DNA of 64,000 nt from Bacillota bacterium (GCA_023458755.1 JAEWYE010000047.1:86027-150026); one strand, 5' to 3'; shown: positions 54,339 to 63,041, counted from the first letter of the stretch. Notes: a model not told the origin generated them from the letters alone. Numbers and translations are program-made.

Positions 54339-55316
54339 ATGACAAAAGAAGAAGTTTTAAAATATTTACGCAGTTCCGACAGTTATGTATCGGGCGAAGA
54401 ATTGAGTGAAAAGTTTGGTGTTTCCCGTTCGGCTATCTGGAAAAGTATCAACTTCCTGCGTGAAATGGGCTATGAAATTGAATCTGTCACCAACCGTGGT
54501 TACAAGCTGATTTCAGTTCCGGACGCTCTGACTGAACAGGAAATCGCAAATGGACTTGACACATCGGTTATCGGCACTACCATTTATGCTTACAAAACGA
54601 TTGACTCCACGAACAATGAGGCAAAACGGCAGGCTCAGCTGGGCGCACCTCACGGCAGCATTTTTGTAGCAGAGCAGCAGGTAAGCGGAAAAGGCCGCTT
54701 AGGGCGTGTCTGGACTTCCCCGGCAGGCGAAGGTATCGCCGTAACGATTTTGCTGAGGCCGGACGTTTCACCGCTGCACATAACCAATATTACTCTTTTG
54801 ACCGGGCTGGCAATCTGCAACGCAATCCGTTCTTACACAAGCTGCGAAGCACAAATTAAATGGCCGAACGATATAATTATTGGCAGCAAAAAGGTCTGCG
54901 GGATTCTTACTGAAATGGCGGCGGAAGTTGACCGAATCGAATACGTGGTGGTTGGTTGCGGTATTAACGTAAACAATACCGCATTTCCGGAGGAACTCAG
55001 CAAAAAAGCGACATCCCTGCTTTTGGAATCCGGACATAAAATTCATCGCGTCGAATTATTGCAAACCATTTTGCAGGAGTTCGAGAGGCTGCTCACGCAA
55101 TACGGCACACGGGATGATTCCGGTATGCTGTCTGACTACAAGAAACTATGCGTTAACCTAAAACGGCACATCCAAATTACCCGCAATAAAAAGCAAATAT
55201 GCGGCATTGCCACCGACATTACACCCAACGGTGAATTACGGATGCTTTGTGATGACGGAACGACGATTGATATCAATTCCGGTGAAGTCACCGTTCAGGG
55301 AATTTACGGAGAATAA
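54339..55316 (+). CDS. birA: Bifunctional biotin ligase/repressor BirA
   Basis: A biotin-[acetyl-CoA-carboxylase] ligase of 325 residues, group II. The N-terminal winged helix (about 1-65, LSEKFGVSRSAIWKSINFLRE) suggests repressor function on biotin genes. The catalytic domain has DSTNNEAK and the biotin loop GKGRLGRVWTSPAGEG. KWPNDI follows, and a C-terminal SH3-like domain ends the protein. The open frame continues far upstream into the DUF951 region, but the ATG at 54339 gives the correct N-terminus. The ribosome site (TTAGGATT) is weak. Confidence 0.93.
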   Translation: MTKEEVLKYLRSSDSYVSGEELSEKFGVSRSAIWKSINFLREMGYEIESVTNRGYKLISVPDALTEQEIANGLDTSVIGTTIYAYKTIDSTNNEAKRQAQLGAPHGSIFVAEQQVSGKGRLGRVWTSPAGEGIAVTILLRPDVSPLHITNITLLTGLAICNAIRSYTSCEAQIKWPNDIIIGSKKVCGILTEMAAEVDRIEYVVVGCGINVNNTAFPEELSKKATSLLLESGHKIHRVELLQTILQEFERLLTQYGTRDDSGMLSDYKKLCVNLKRHIQITRNKKQICGIATDITPNGELRMLCDDGTTIDINSGEVTVQGIYGE

Positions 55317-55342
55317 TAGTTGATATTTATAAACCGGAATAC

Positions 55343-55370
55343 AAAAACCTCGCCGTATGACGAGGTTTTT
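55343..55370. terminator. Bidirectional terminator between birA and glnS
   Basis: AAAAACCTCG and CGAGGTTTTT flank an eight-base loop between the two convergent genes; both sides have the A or T tract needed. Confidence 0.85.
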
Positions 55371-55387
55371 GTCGTTCTGTTAATTTA

Positions 55388-57073
55388 TTACTTCTTTTTA
55401 AATCCGTCTTTCAGCGATACCGAGCGGTTAAACACCAGCTTTTCCGGTGTGCTGTCGCGGTTATCCAAACAGAAATAGCCCTGACGCATAAACTGGAAGG
55501 AAGCGGACTGCTGTGCTTTTGCAAGGCAAGGCTCCACTTTGCAGCCGGTTAAGACCTCCAGCGAATTTGGGTTCAACAGTTCCAAAAAGTCGCCCGCTTC
55601 AGGGTCTGGAACAGTAAACAAGCTGTCATAAAGACGGACTTCCGCGTCAATGGCAGTTTTTGCTTCAACCCAATGGATAGTACCCTTTACTTTTCTTCCG
55701 TCCGGTGCATTGCCGCCTTTGGTTTCCGGGTCATATTCCGCATAGACTTCCGTAACGTTGCCGTTTTCATCTTTTTTACAGCCGGTGCAGCGCACAATAT
55801 AGGCAGTCTTTAGACGGACTTCATTTCCCGGGAACATTCTAAAATAGCCTTTAATCGGATCTTCCATAAAGTCGTCCTGCTCAATCCAAAGTTCATGGGA
55901 AAAAGTAACCGTTCTGGTTCCGTCTTCCGGACGGGATGGGTTATTTTCAACTTCAAATTCTTCCGTTTTATTTTCCGGATAATTTGTAAGAATCAATTTT
56001 ATCGGATGAAGTACACCCATAACGCGCTGTGCGTTCAGATTTAAGTCCTCACGCAAACAATGCTCCAAAAAGCTGTATTCCACCGTGCTGTTTACCTTTG
56101 CCACACCGATGCGTTCACAGAAAGTACGAATAGAAGCAGGAGTATAACCTCTGCGGCGCAGTCCGCAAAGCGTAGGCATACGCGGATCATCCCAGTCGGA
56201 AACAAAATTACGCTCTACCAGCTCGCGCAGCTTGCGCTTGCTCATGACTGTATTATTAATACCAAGACGCGCAAACTCAATCTGACGCGGTTTTGCCGGA
56301 AGACTGATATGATCTATAACCCAATCGTAAAGCGGACGGTGAGCTTCAAACTCTAAAGAGCAAAGCGAATGTGTAATACCTTCTAAAGCATCTTCTATCG
56401 GGTGAGCAAAGTCATACATTGGATAAATGCACCATGTATCACCGGTACGGTGATGCGACAGATGATTAATTCGGTATATAACAGGATCGCGCATATTGAA
56501 GTTGCCGGAAGCCAAATCAATTTTGGCGCGGAGTGTCATTCTGCCGTCTTCAAATTCGCCGGCTTTCATGCGCGCAAATAAATTCAGACTTTCTTCAATT
56601 GGGCGATCGCGGTACGGGCTTACAGCCGGGTTGGACAAATCTCCCCGATTTTCACGCATCTGGTCCGGTGTAAGTTCACAGACATATGCACAGCCTTCTT
56701 TAATCAATTGAACAGCCAGTTCATACATTTTCGGGAAGTAATCGGAAGCATAAAAGAAGCGATCGTCCCAGTCGAAGCCGAGCCAGTGGATATCGTGCTT
56801 AATTGCATCCACATATTCAGTATCTTCTTTGGTAGGGTTGGTGTCGTCCATACGAAGATTGCATATGCCGTTATATTTTGCGGCTGTACCAAAATCAATA
56901 CAGATTGCCTTTGCGTGACCGATATGCAAATAGCCGTTCGGTTCCGGCGGAAAACGAGTATGTACCTGTTTTCCAACAAATCTGCCGCCATCGGCAATAT
57001 CTTCCTCAATAAAATCATGAATAAAGTTATTATAGTTTTCGGTTTCTTCCACGTTTTTTATTTCGTCGCTCAT
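55388..57073 (-). CDS. glnS: Glutaminyl-tRNA synthetase
   Basis: A class I enzyme that charges tRNA-Gln directly. The HIGH motif appears in PPEPNGYLHIGHAKA, and the KMSKS-type motif as VMSKRKL. The two C-terminal beta-barrel anticodon domains are complete (total 561 residues). ATG 57073 is preferred over the adjacent ATG because GAGGG is then six bases away. Most Firmicutes lack GlnRS and use Glu-tRNA-Gln amidotransferase, so this pairing with gltX, 15 bases upstream, is notable though known in some Clostridia. Confidence 0.97.
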   Translation of the reverse strand: MSDEIKNVEETENYNNFIHDFIEEDIADGGRFVGKQVHTRFPPEPNGYLHIGHAKAICIDFGTAAKYNGICNLRMDDTNPTKEDTEYVDAIKHDIHWLGFDWDDRFFYASDYFPKMYELAVQLIKEGCAYVCELTPDQMRENRGDLSNPAVSPYRDRPIEESLNLFARMKAGEFEDGRMTLRAKIDLASGNFNMRDPVIYRINHLSHHRTGDTWCIYPMYDFAHPIEDALEGITHSLCSLEFEAHRPLYDWVIDHISLPAKPRQIEFARLGINNTVMSKRKLRELVERNFVSDWDDPRMPTLCGLRRRGYTPASIRTFCERIGVAKVNSTVEYSFLEHCLREDLNLNAQRVMGVLHPIKLILTNYPENKTEEFEVENNPSRPEDGTRTVTFSHELWIEQDDFMEDPIKGYFRMFPGNEVRLKTAYIVRCTGCKKDENGNVTEVYAEYDPETKGGNAPDGRKVKGTIHWVEAKTAIDAEVRLYDSLFTVPDPEAGDFLELLNPNSLEVLTGCKVEPCLAKAQQSASFQFMRQGYFCLDNRDSTPEKLVFNRSVSLKDGFKKK

Positions 57074-57091
57074 CATAATCCCTCTAAACTC

Positions 57092-58561
57092 TCATACTTT
57101 TAATTTTTCAAGACCGATATTAAGACGTCTAATAGACTCCTCTTTGCCGAGAATCGCGAGAATTTCCATAGCACCGCCGGGTGTTACCAGCATGCCGGCT
57201 GCCGCAATACGAACTGGCCAAAGCAAGGTGCCATTTTTCACCTCAAGTTTTTGCGCCAACTCCATCAGGGTATCGTGCAAAGTCTCAACTGACCAGTCGG
57301 AAATATCTTGCAGCGCCTTTATTGCTTCCTCCAGCATGACGACGGAGTTCTCCAAATTTGTTTTACTTTTCTTGTTAATAAAGAATTCTGAACTATAATC
57401 CGGCAATTCTTTAAAGAATCCAACCATGTTTGGTATTTGTGTCAGCTGTGTTACGCGAGGCTGCAAAATCGTGGATAGAACCTGCCAGTTCAAATCCGTA
57501 TCTGGAAATACAGACTTATAATACGGCATAGCAATTTGCGTAAATTCATCCAGAGACATTGCACGGATATATTCACCGTTAAACCAGGAAAGCTTATCAT
57601 AATCAAAAACCGCCGGCGACTTGCTGATTCCGTCCAGCGAAAAATTCTCTGCCAACTCCTGCAGCGTAAACATTTCGCGGTTATCCTTCGGACACCAGCC
57701 CAAAAGCGCTATGTAGTTGACAATGGTCTGCGGCAGATAACCGTCTTTTACTAAATCGCTGAATCCGGTGGAACCATGGCGTTTGGAAAGCTTGGAAACC
57801 GTGCCATCTTCATTTTTCCCCATGATAAGCGGCAGATGGACATAAGTAGGTACATCCCAGCCGAATGCCTCATACAGCAAATTGTATTTGGGTGTGGAGG
57901 TCAAATACTCGCATCCTCTGACTACGTGGGTAATGTTCATCAGGTGATCATCAATTACATTGGCAAAATTATAAGTTGGGTATCCATCTGATTTGAGGAG
58001 AATTTGATCTTCCAACTCGCGATTTTCAATGGTAATATCGCCGTAAACAACATCGTGAAATGTGGTAGAACCTTCAATCGGCATACGTTGCCGTATGACA
58101 TATGGCGTTCCTGCATCAAGAAGACGCTTAACTTCATCCTGCGGCAGATTGCGGCAATGGCGGTCATAACCACCAAATTCTTCGCCATCCTTTTCACTAT
58201 GCAGGGCGTCAAGGCGTTCTTTCGTACAGAAGCAATAATAAGCCTTTCCGTCTTTCACTAATTGTTCCGCATAAGGCTTATAAATATCTTTACGTTGGCT
58301 TTGGACATAAGGACCAAACTCGCCGCCGATATCGGGGCCTTCGTCATGTTTTAGGCCGACTTGTTCCAATGTATGATAAATTACATCAACTGCGCCTTCC
58401 ACCAACCGTTCCTGATCGGTATCCTCTATACGCAAGATAAAGCTGCCATGTGCCGATTTTGCGATTAAATACTCAAACAAAGCCGTACGTAAATTTCCTA
58501 CATGCATAAATCCGGTCGGACTCGGAGCAAATCTGGTTCTTACTGTTTTTTCCTGTGTCAA
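57092..58561 (-). CDS. gltX: Glutamyl-tRNA synthetase
   Basis: Charges tRNA-Glu. The HIGH-type motif lies in FAPSPTGFMHVGNLRTALF and the KMSKS-type in VSKLSKRHGS. The 489 residues are the bacterial form, with an all-helical C-terminal anticodon domain. The start is TTG at 58561, six bases after GAGGG. Because glnS follows in the same transcript, this enzyme may be free to discriminate tRNA-Glu from tRNA-Gln. Sequence alone does not settle that. Confidence 0.97.
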   Translation of the reverse strand: MTQEKTVRTRFAPSPTGFMHVGNLRTALFEYLIAKSAHGSFILRIEDTDQERLVEGAVDVIYHTLEQVGLKHDEGPDIGGEFGPYVQSQRKDIYKPYAEQLVKDGKAYYCFCTKERLDALHSEKDGEEFGGYDRHCRNLPQDEVKRLLDAGTPYVIRQRMPIEGSTTFHDVVYGDITIENRELEDQILLKSDGYPTYNFANVIDDHLMNITHVVRGCEYLTSTPKYNLLYEAFGWDVPTYVHLPLIMGKNEDGTVSKLSKRHGSTGFSDLVKDGYLPQTIVNYIALLGWCPKDNREMFTLQELAENFSLDGISKSPAVFDYDKLSWFNGEYIRAMSLDEFTQIAMPYYKSVFPDTDLNWQVLSTILQPRVTQLTQIPNMVGFFKELPDYSSEFFINKKSKTNLENSVVMLEEAIKALQDISDWSVETLHDTLMELAQKLEVKNGTLLWPVRIAAAGMLVTPGGAMEILAILGKEESIRRLNIGLEKLKV

Positions 58562-58668
58562 ATAAATCCCTCACAATATATTCTATACGAATTCCGGAGG
58601 TACATAGAACGAATTATCCCGCCTGCCGGTTAAACTCCGTATAATATTAAAAAGTACTCAATTCTTTT

Positions 58669-58696
58669 ATTATACCAAATATTTCGTATTTATCAA
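58669..58696 (-). promoter_or_regulatory. Promoter of gltX-glnS
   Basis: TTGATA (58691-58696) and TATAAT (58669-58674) with TGG directly before the -10 (extended form); spacing is 16 bases. A leader of about 100 bases follows. I see no T-box core in it. Confidence 0.65.
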
Positions 58697-58730
58697 TTGT
58701 TGTATTGCAAAATTGTAAAATTTTATAAAG

Positions 58731-58764
58731 AATAACCTCACTGTTATTATTCAGCGAGGTTATT
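58731..58764 (-). terminator. Terminator after the VanY-type carboxypeptidase
   Basis: A stem AATAACCTC(A/G)CTG with its complement flanks a short loop, 23 bases after the stop codon on the minus strand, followed by TTTATAAAATTTT. Confidence 0.75.
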
Positions 58765-58786
58765 CCGTCAAATTTGTCAAGCAAGG

Positions 58787-59593
58787 TTAATCTAAATGAT
58801 TTTTCTTTAAATAATCAACATACTCTTCTAAACACATACCCATTTGATTCATTTTTTTGGCACTCTCCGGTCCGACATAACGGTAATGCCATGGCTCGTA
58901 CATGATTTTCGTAATACTTTCTTTATTTTTCGGGTATCGCAGGATAAAGCCATAATCTGCGGCATGTTTTTGCAGCCATGCAAATTCTTTTGTCTGATCA
59001 AAGCTAGGTTTTACTCCGTTTAAATCCATTGCTAAGCCGGTATGATGTTCGCTGTAACCGGGAATCGCAACTGCCTTTTTTGCTGCCGCCGTCGCTGACG
59101 AGGAACTCATTCCAGCTTTTATATTATTGGCAATTTCATTATTAAAAAGTTTTGTCTGTAATTCGGGGCTACGATAAGCAACCGAAATCCATAAATTTAC
59201 TTTATCCAGCAAGGCAGCCTTATACATATCAGTATACGGCTGAACAATGCGCTTATCCATATCCATATCAAATGCATGCACGATTTCGCGTGTATCAAAA
59301 TTATCCGGTAACTTGTGAGTGGAATTTACCAAAATTAAACGCCAATCCTTCAGTTGTGCGGCCTCATCCATAGAACCTGTCCCGCTTGAAGGCACAGCCG
59401 AACTTGTCCCCTCCTTACTTGTTACTGATACTGTGTTTACATTCGAAACCAAAACTGTTTTTTGTGGCTGTTCCCGCTGAATCAAATAAACGAATAAAAA
59501 CGCTACCAAAGCAATTAAGCCTACAACGCCAATAAGCATCAGTATAAGTCGTATTCTTGATTTCACCCGATATATAGCATAGCTGTTTCGCAT
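58787..59593 (-). CDS. VanY-type D-alanyl-D-alanine carboxypeptidase (M15)
   Basis: 268 residues. One N-terminal membrane anchor (IRLILMLIGVVGLIALVAFLF region) is followed by a Ser/Thr-rich linker and an M15B domain outside the cell. All catalytic motifs are present: VAYRSPE, SEHHTGLAMD with the zinc His and Asp, and EPWHYRYVG with catalytic Glu and the last zinc His. It should trim the terminal D-Ala of peptidoglycan peptides. The start is the ATG at 59593, seven bases after GGAGA; the open frame extends 16 codons further without a ribosome site. No vanRS/HAX genes are near, so vancomycin resistance is not implied. Confidence 0.93.
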   Translation of the reverse strand: MRNSYAIYRVKSRIRLILMLIGVVGLIALVAFLFVYLIQREQPQKTVLVSNVNTVSVTSKEGTSSAVPSSGTGSMDEAAQLKDWRLILVNSTHKLPDNFDTREIVHAFDMDMDKRIVQPYTDMYKAALLDKVNLWISVAYRSPELQTKLFNNEIANNIKAGMSSSSATAAAKKAVAIPGYSEHHTGLAMDLNGVKPSFDQTKEFAWLQKHAADYGFILRYPKNKESITKIMYEPWHYRYVGPESAKKMNQMGMCLEEYVDYLKKNHLD

Positions 59594-59729
59594 TTTATTT
59601 CTCCAATCACTTAAAAGCCGATGATAACAATAGTATATCAAATTTGGACCGATATATGAACATCCATAACGATTAAAAACAACGATAATTGACTTGTAAA
59701 ATTGCTATTCAGAACAGAAACGAGAATAT

Positions 59730-59770
59730 AAAAAGCCACATGAATTCTTATTTTTCCCTTTTCATGTGGC
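59730..59770 (-). terminator. Terminator of the 37-residue microprotein gene
   Basis: A ten-pair stem GCCACATGAA/TTCATGTGGC with a 16-base loop is followed by TTTTTATATT on the minus strand, 95 bases after the small gene. Confidence 0.75.
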
Positions 59771-59864
59771 ACATTATATTAACCTGAATGATTACGAAAA
59801 TGCTGCATTAACAATGAGTTAATTATAGCAAACCATCATTACTATGTCAATAAACATATCCTCA

Positions 59865-59978
59865 TTACTTGCTCCCGTTGCGTTTGTCTTCATCACCCGC
59901 AACTTTGCAACAAGCAAAGCATGCTATTACTGCAAATACTGCGACCACAATAATAAAAACCACAATTGCAGGGTGCAT
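59865..59978 (-). CDS. 37-residue single-pass membrane microprotein
   Basis: A small open frame from ATG 59978 to TAA 59865. The ribosome site GAGGAGG lies seven bases upstream, one of the strongest in the window. Residues 4-24 are hydrophobic (IVVFIIVVAVFAVIA core) and end in a CFACC cluster. The last 13 are charged (KVAGDEDKRNGSK). The topology is probably N-out/C-in by the positive tail, an inference. It matches no family I know. It is likely a real small membrane protein, since hydrophobic span, start site and downstream terminator agree. Confidence 0.65.
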   Translation of the reverse strand: MHPAIVVFIIVVAVFAVIACFACCKVAGDEDKRNGSK

Positions 59979-60093
59979 ATCAGTTCCTCCTCACACCATT
60001 CAGAACAGTAACAAGCGGATACTATATGTACTTTTCAGTCCGTCTATTCTCTATCTTATTCTCCAACTCTCCAAATTATCCTTAGACAAAAAC

Positions 60094-60137
60094 AAAAAAG
60101 CAGACATTTCGTAAATTCATACGAGATGTCTGCTTTT
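60094..60137. terminator. Strong hairpin with A/T flanks
   Basis: An almost perfect 18-base stem (AAAAGCAGACATTTCGTA with TACGAGATGTCTGCTTTT) has a six-base loop and A or T tracts on both sides. No gene ends right at it on either strand, so it may be a leftover terminator or isolate the microprotein gene from the acyltransferase. Confidence 0.6.
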
Positions 60138-60216
60138 GGTGCTGGTGATGGTACACCATTCGTGCACGTATTAAATATGCTTATACTCGTTAATTCACTA
60201 ATACCAAAAAGATAAA

Positions 60217-60251
60217 ACAAAAAGCCGGCCAGAATTTAATCCAGCCGGCTC
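60217..60251 (-). terminator. Terminator of the acyltransferase gene
   Basis: AGCCGG(C) and its complement with an inner CTGG/CCAG-like extension form the stem; TTTTTGTTTT follows on the minus strand, about 20 bases after the stop. Confidence 0.8.
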
Positions 60252-60271
60252 ATGAAGTCCATCAAAATATA

Positions 60272-61375
60272 TTATTCTTGCATTATCCATTTATCAATAT
60301 GAGATAATAAATTATTAATTAATTTAATACTAAAAATAGGCTTTTCTAGTACTTTTTGTCGTACCAAATCAACAATCATACCAATCACGAATAAAATCAC
60401 CACGCTGGCTAAGAAGTAACATATAAATAAGTGGCTATAATAAACGACGCTAATATTTAATATTTTATCCCATAGAACATCTAACAAAACAGGGTTTTCA
60501 TGGAATAAATAAATTCCTAAAGTAGTACTTGCAATTGTATTAATAAGTTTTGATTGTCGAATATCTATATTTTTAAAAATATAGAAAAGAAATATTGCAG
60601 CCAATACCATTATAGGAGAGTATCTCCCAATGAATTTGGAAGAAAAATATATAAAGAATGTTGATTTAGTTACAGTTCCTATCAAAGACATCAGTATGTG
60701 ATAGCATATTTCAGCAAATACTGCTAAAATAAAACCTTTTTTTGCATGTTTTTCAAACCAGTTTTGAGGTGTCCTCTTTAAATATCCCATTAGCAAATAT
60801 AAGTAAATAACGAATATAATATCACTAATGGGCGCCTCACGCCAAATTGTTTTGTAAATGGGTATAATTATAGTTAGAACTATTAAAAACTTCAATAAAT
60901 ATTTTTGATTCATACTATATATTATTTTATTTAGCCAAGGACTTATAAAATATAATATGCAGTAGGCCGTGACGAACCAGTATAGACCAAAAAATGGAGC
61001 AAATATTGATTTAATCATTACCGTAGTATTAAATACTTCAATTTTCAAAGCATAAAGGATTGCTAGAATTAAAATTGAATAAAAACTTGTCTGCAAAATT
61101 ATCTTAAATATTTTTATTGTATGAACGTGTGCACCATCATCGATTAAAAAGTTAGCACTAATAAAAATATAACAATCAACTCCAAGTAGTCCCCATGAAC
61201 CAAATATAATTGCTACTACTTGATTCAGACTAATCATAGAAGTCATAATCGTAAAATGATTACCCTGAACACAATAATGAAACGCTATAATCATTAACAT
61301 ACATATTATTCGCAATAATTCAAAATTTGAATTTCTCTTTGCAAGCTGCTTGCCTGAATTATTAATATTCTCCAT
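60272..61375 (-). CDS. Acyltransferase family 3 membrane protein (OafA-like)
   Basis: 367 residues with about ten membrane spans, from the PF01757 family that O-acylates surface polysaccharides, peptidoglycan or antibiotics. The family's early FELLRI...FHYCVQG segment with its conserved Arg and His is present (about 20-42). The start is ATG 61375 with GAGGAAA seven bases upstream. Base composition is strikingly AT-rich compared with all core genes here, and IS remnants lie directly upstream, so horizontal gain is likely. The acceptor substrate is unknown. Confidence 0.85.
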   Translation of the reverse strand: MENINNSGKQLAKRNSNFELLRIICMLMIIAFHYCVQGNHFTIMTSMISLNQVVAIIFGSWGLLGVDCYIFISANFLIDDGAHVHTIKIFKIILQTSFYSILILAILYALKIEVFNTTVMIKSIFAPFFGLYWFVTAYCILYFISPWLNKIIYSMNQKYLLKFLIVLTIIIPIYKTIWREAPISDIIFVIYLYLLMGYLKRTPQNWFEKHAKKGFILAVFAEICYHILMSLIGTVTKSTFFIYFSSKFIGRYSPIMVLAAIFLFYIFKNIDIRQSKLINTIASTTLGIYLFHENPVLLDVLWDKILNISVVYYSHLFICYFLASVVILFVIGMIVDLVRQKVLEKPIFSIKLINNLLSHIDKWIMQE

Positions 61376-61501
61376 TATACTTTTCCTCATGTAATTTCAG
61401 CAATTTTAGTGATATAATACTACGTTTTATTCTATATTTCAACTAGTTATTTTGTAATTTATCAAAAAAAGTGTAGAGTTACAATTGATTCGTAGTAAAA
61501 T

Positions 61502-61632
61502 CAAAACCACGCGTTGAACGCGTGGTATGCACAAGCCCTAGAAGGGCATAGTACTGGCGCACGTCTTAAGACGCATTGAAATAGGTTACCAACCGTATTA
61601 CTTTTACAGGCCGCCGCTAAAGCGGCCTCCTT
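61502..61632 (-). repeat. Hairpin-rich right end of an IS200/IS605-type element
   Basis: Downstream of the tnpA fragment, four compact palindromes follow in 130 bases on the minus strand: GCCGCTTTAGCGGC, CGTCTTAAGACG, GCCCTTCTAGGGC and ACCACGCGTTCAACGCGTGGT. The last is followed by TTTTGATTTTAC. Subterminal hairpins recognised by the HUH transposase are the hallmark of IS200/IS605 ends. The density suggests a structured transcript as well. Bases 61391-61501 beyond it hold no gene. Confidence 0.65.
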
Positions 61633-61863
61633 TTATGCCTTGGAATTCTTGCTACCCGTAAACGGGTCAATATATTCCTTGAAACTTATCTGATCTGCTG
61701 CAATGTCTTCCTGTAATTGGTTTTTGATATATTCTTCAATCGCTTTTTTATTGCGACCCACCGTGTCTACGTAGTATCCGCGGCACCAAAAATGCCGAGT
61801 TCCATACTTATATTTTAAATTCGCATGCCTATCGAATATCATTAGGCTACTTGAGCCTTTCTC
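61633..61863 (-). pseudogene. IS200/IS605-type transposase TnpA, C-terminal fragment
   Basis: About 77 residues, starting near EKGSSSLMIFDRHANLKYK and ending at the normal C-terminus (SFKEYIDPFTGSKN). The segments RHFWCRGYYVDTVG and AIEEYIKNQ, the helix with the likely nucleophilic Tyr, are typical of IS200 TnpA. The N-terminal half with the HUH metal motif is gone, cut off where the IS3-type element begins. It cannot be an active transposase. An ATG at 61842 gives an open frame of 69 residues. Confidence 0.8.
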
Positions 61864-61928
61864 GATTTTTCGGAGCGGTTTAAGTATTGAATTTCGGCTT
61901 AAATCAAAGAATTACGTAAAATATCTCG

Positions 61929-62802
61929 TCATGCCGCCTGTTGCTGATAGAAGCGCCGCCTGAATTCATAGGGCGGAATATTTCCGATAGCCGCGTTGCG
62001 GCGCTGACGGTTGTAATAAATCTCAATGTATTGAAAGATTGCAGCCTGCGCCTGTGACCGGGTTCTGTAATGTTCATGATAAATCATTTCAAGTTTTATT
62101 GTGCTGAAAAAACGTCTCCGCGCAGGCGTTGTCGTAAGGCACCCCGGAACGGCTCATGCTGCATGTCATACGGTTATTCTTTAAAAGGTTCTGATAGTCC
62201 TTGCTGGCGTATTGGACACCACGGTCTGAATGATGAATAAGCCCAGGACCCGGCTTGTACCGACGAATAGCCGAGCATAGAGCCCGCTTGCAGAGTTCTG
62301 TGTTAATCAGGTTTCCAGTAGCAAAGCCGACAATCTGTCGATCAAATAAATCCTTGACGGTGGCTAGATACAGCCAACCTTCATCCGTTCCTATGTAGCT
62401 GATGTCGGTTACCCAGACTTTGTTGGGCTCATCGACATGAAAGTTTTGATTCAAAAGATTCTGCGCTACAGGGTAATCATGTTTTGAATTCGTGGTGGCC
62501 TTAAATTTGCGCTTGCGAATAGAGTACAGCTTATGTCGTTTCTGTATTTTGTACAGCCGATTCCGGCTGCATTTTGGAAACTGAGACTGTACGTCCTCTA
62601 ACATCTTATCTAAACCGGCACGTCCCTTGTTCAGATCGTAGCTGGTTTTCAATGCCTCAAAGATGGCCTGATTTTCCTGCTTTGTAGCGCTTTCAGGTTC
62701 ACGCCGCCAGGCATAATATCCGCTTTCAGAGACTTCAAATACCCGGCACATCTTCGCCACAGAATGCTCTTCGCTGTAGTTGCGGATTATTTCGTACTTT
62801 TT
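61929..62802 (-). pseudogene. IS3-family orfB (DDE integrase) with a frameshift
   Basis: Reads in the -1 frame from the slippery AAAAAG at 62797-62802 (EPEKKYEII...). The helix-turn-helix-like MCRVFEVSESGYYAW is followed by the rve core, with Asp in WVTDISYIG, Asp in HHSDRGVQY and Glu in ACAETFF. A run of six T (62107-62112) shifts the frame right after the Glu motif. Without one T, the text continues as STIKLEMIYHEHY to RRRFYQQQAA at 61929, the normal C-terminus. Either the copy is dead, or slippage at the T-run rescues it. Confidence 0.8.
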
Positions 62803-63041
62803 CTCTGGCTCTGACTGAAGATGGCCGCCGCTTTTTTTAGAATTTCTACCGTATCCTCTAAATCTTCTTTTTCCCTTCGGAGCTGCCTAATTTCAGCTTC
62901 CATTTGGTGCATCCGAATTTTATCATCATCGTGGCTGTCCGCTTCTGCTGCCAGCCAGCGTTCCAGTGCGTTTCGAGACACGCCGAGATTTCGGCATACC
63001 TCCGCGACACTCTGTTTATTCTCCAGAACGAGTTTGATCGC
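62787..63041 (-). pseudogene. IS3-family orfA, N-terminus missing
   Basis: The sequence AIKLVLENKQSVAEVCRNLG followed by VSRNALERW is the orfA helix-turn-helix; a leucine-zipper-like coiled coil (EAEIRQLRREKEDLEDTVEIL) ends it. The first ~12-15 residues are replaced by IS256 sequence at about 63041. The only start inside is a GTG at 62981, giving 64 residues. Confidence 0.75.

Larger units (their letters stand above)
61900..63041 (-). mobile_element. Remnant of an IS3-family (IS150-like) insertion sequence
   Basis: Contains orfA and orfB in the usual overlapping order. The orfA 5' end is cut at about 63041 by an IS256-type fragment, and orfB carries a frameshift near 62107-62112. The right end lies between the orfB stop (61929) and the tnpA fragment (61863). 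I could not identify terminal inverted repeats by eye, so the left coordinate is approximate. Confidence 0.7.

Noticed and set aside
58562..58700. T-box leader before gltX
   Set aside because: No GGTGGNACCGCG core and no terminator-type fold within the ~100-base leader.
46190..59593. Vancomycin-resistance cluster because of two VanY-like genes
   Set aside because: No vanR, vanS, vanH, ligase or vanX genes are present, and one VanY-like protein lacks its catalytic residues.
60137..60170. tRNA-like or att-like string near GGTGCTGGTGATGG
   Set aside because: It does not fold as a tRNA, has no TTCNANNC loop, and no second copy was seen in the window.
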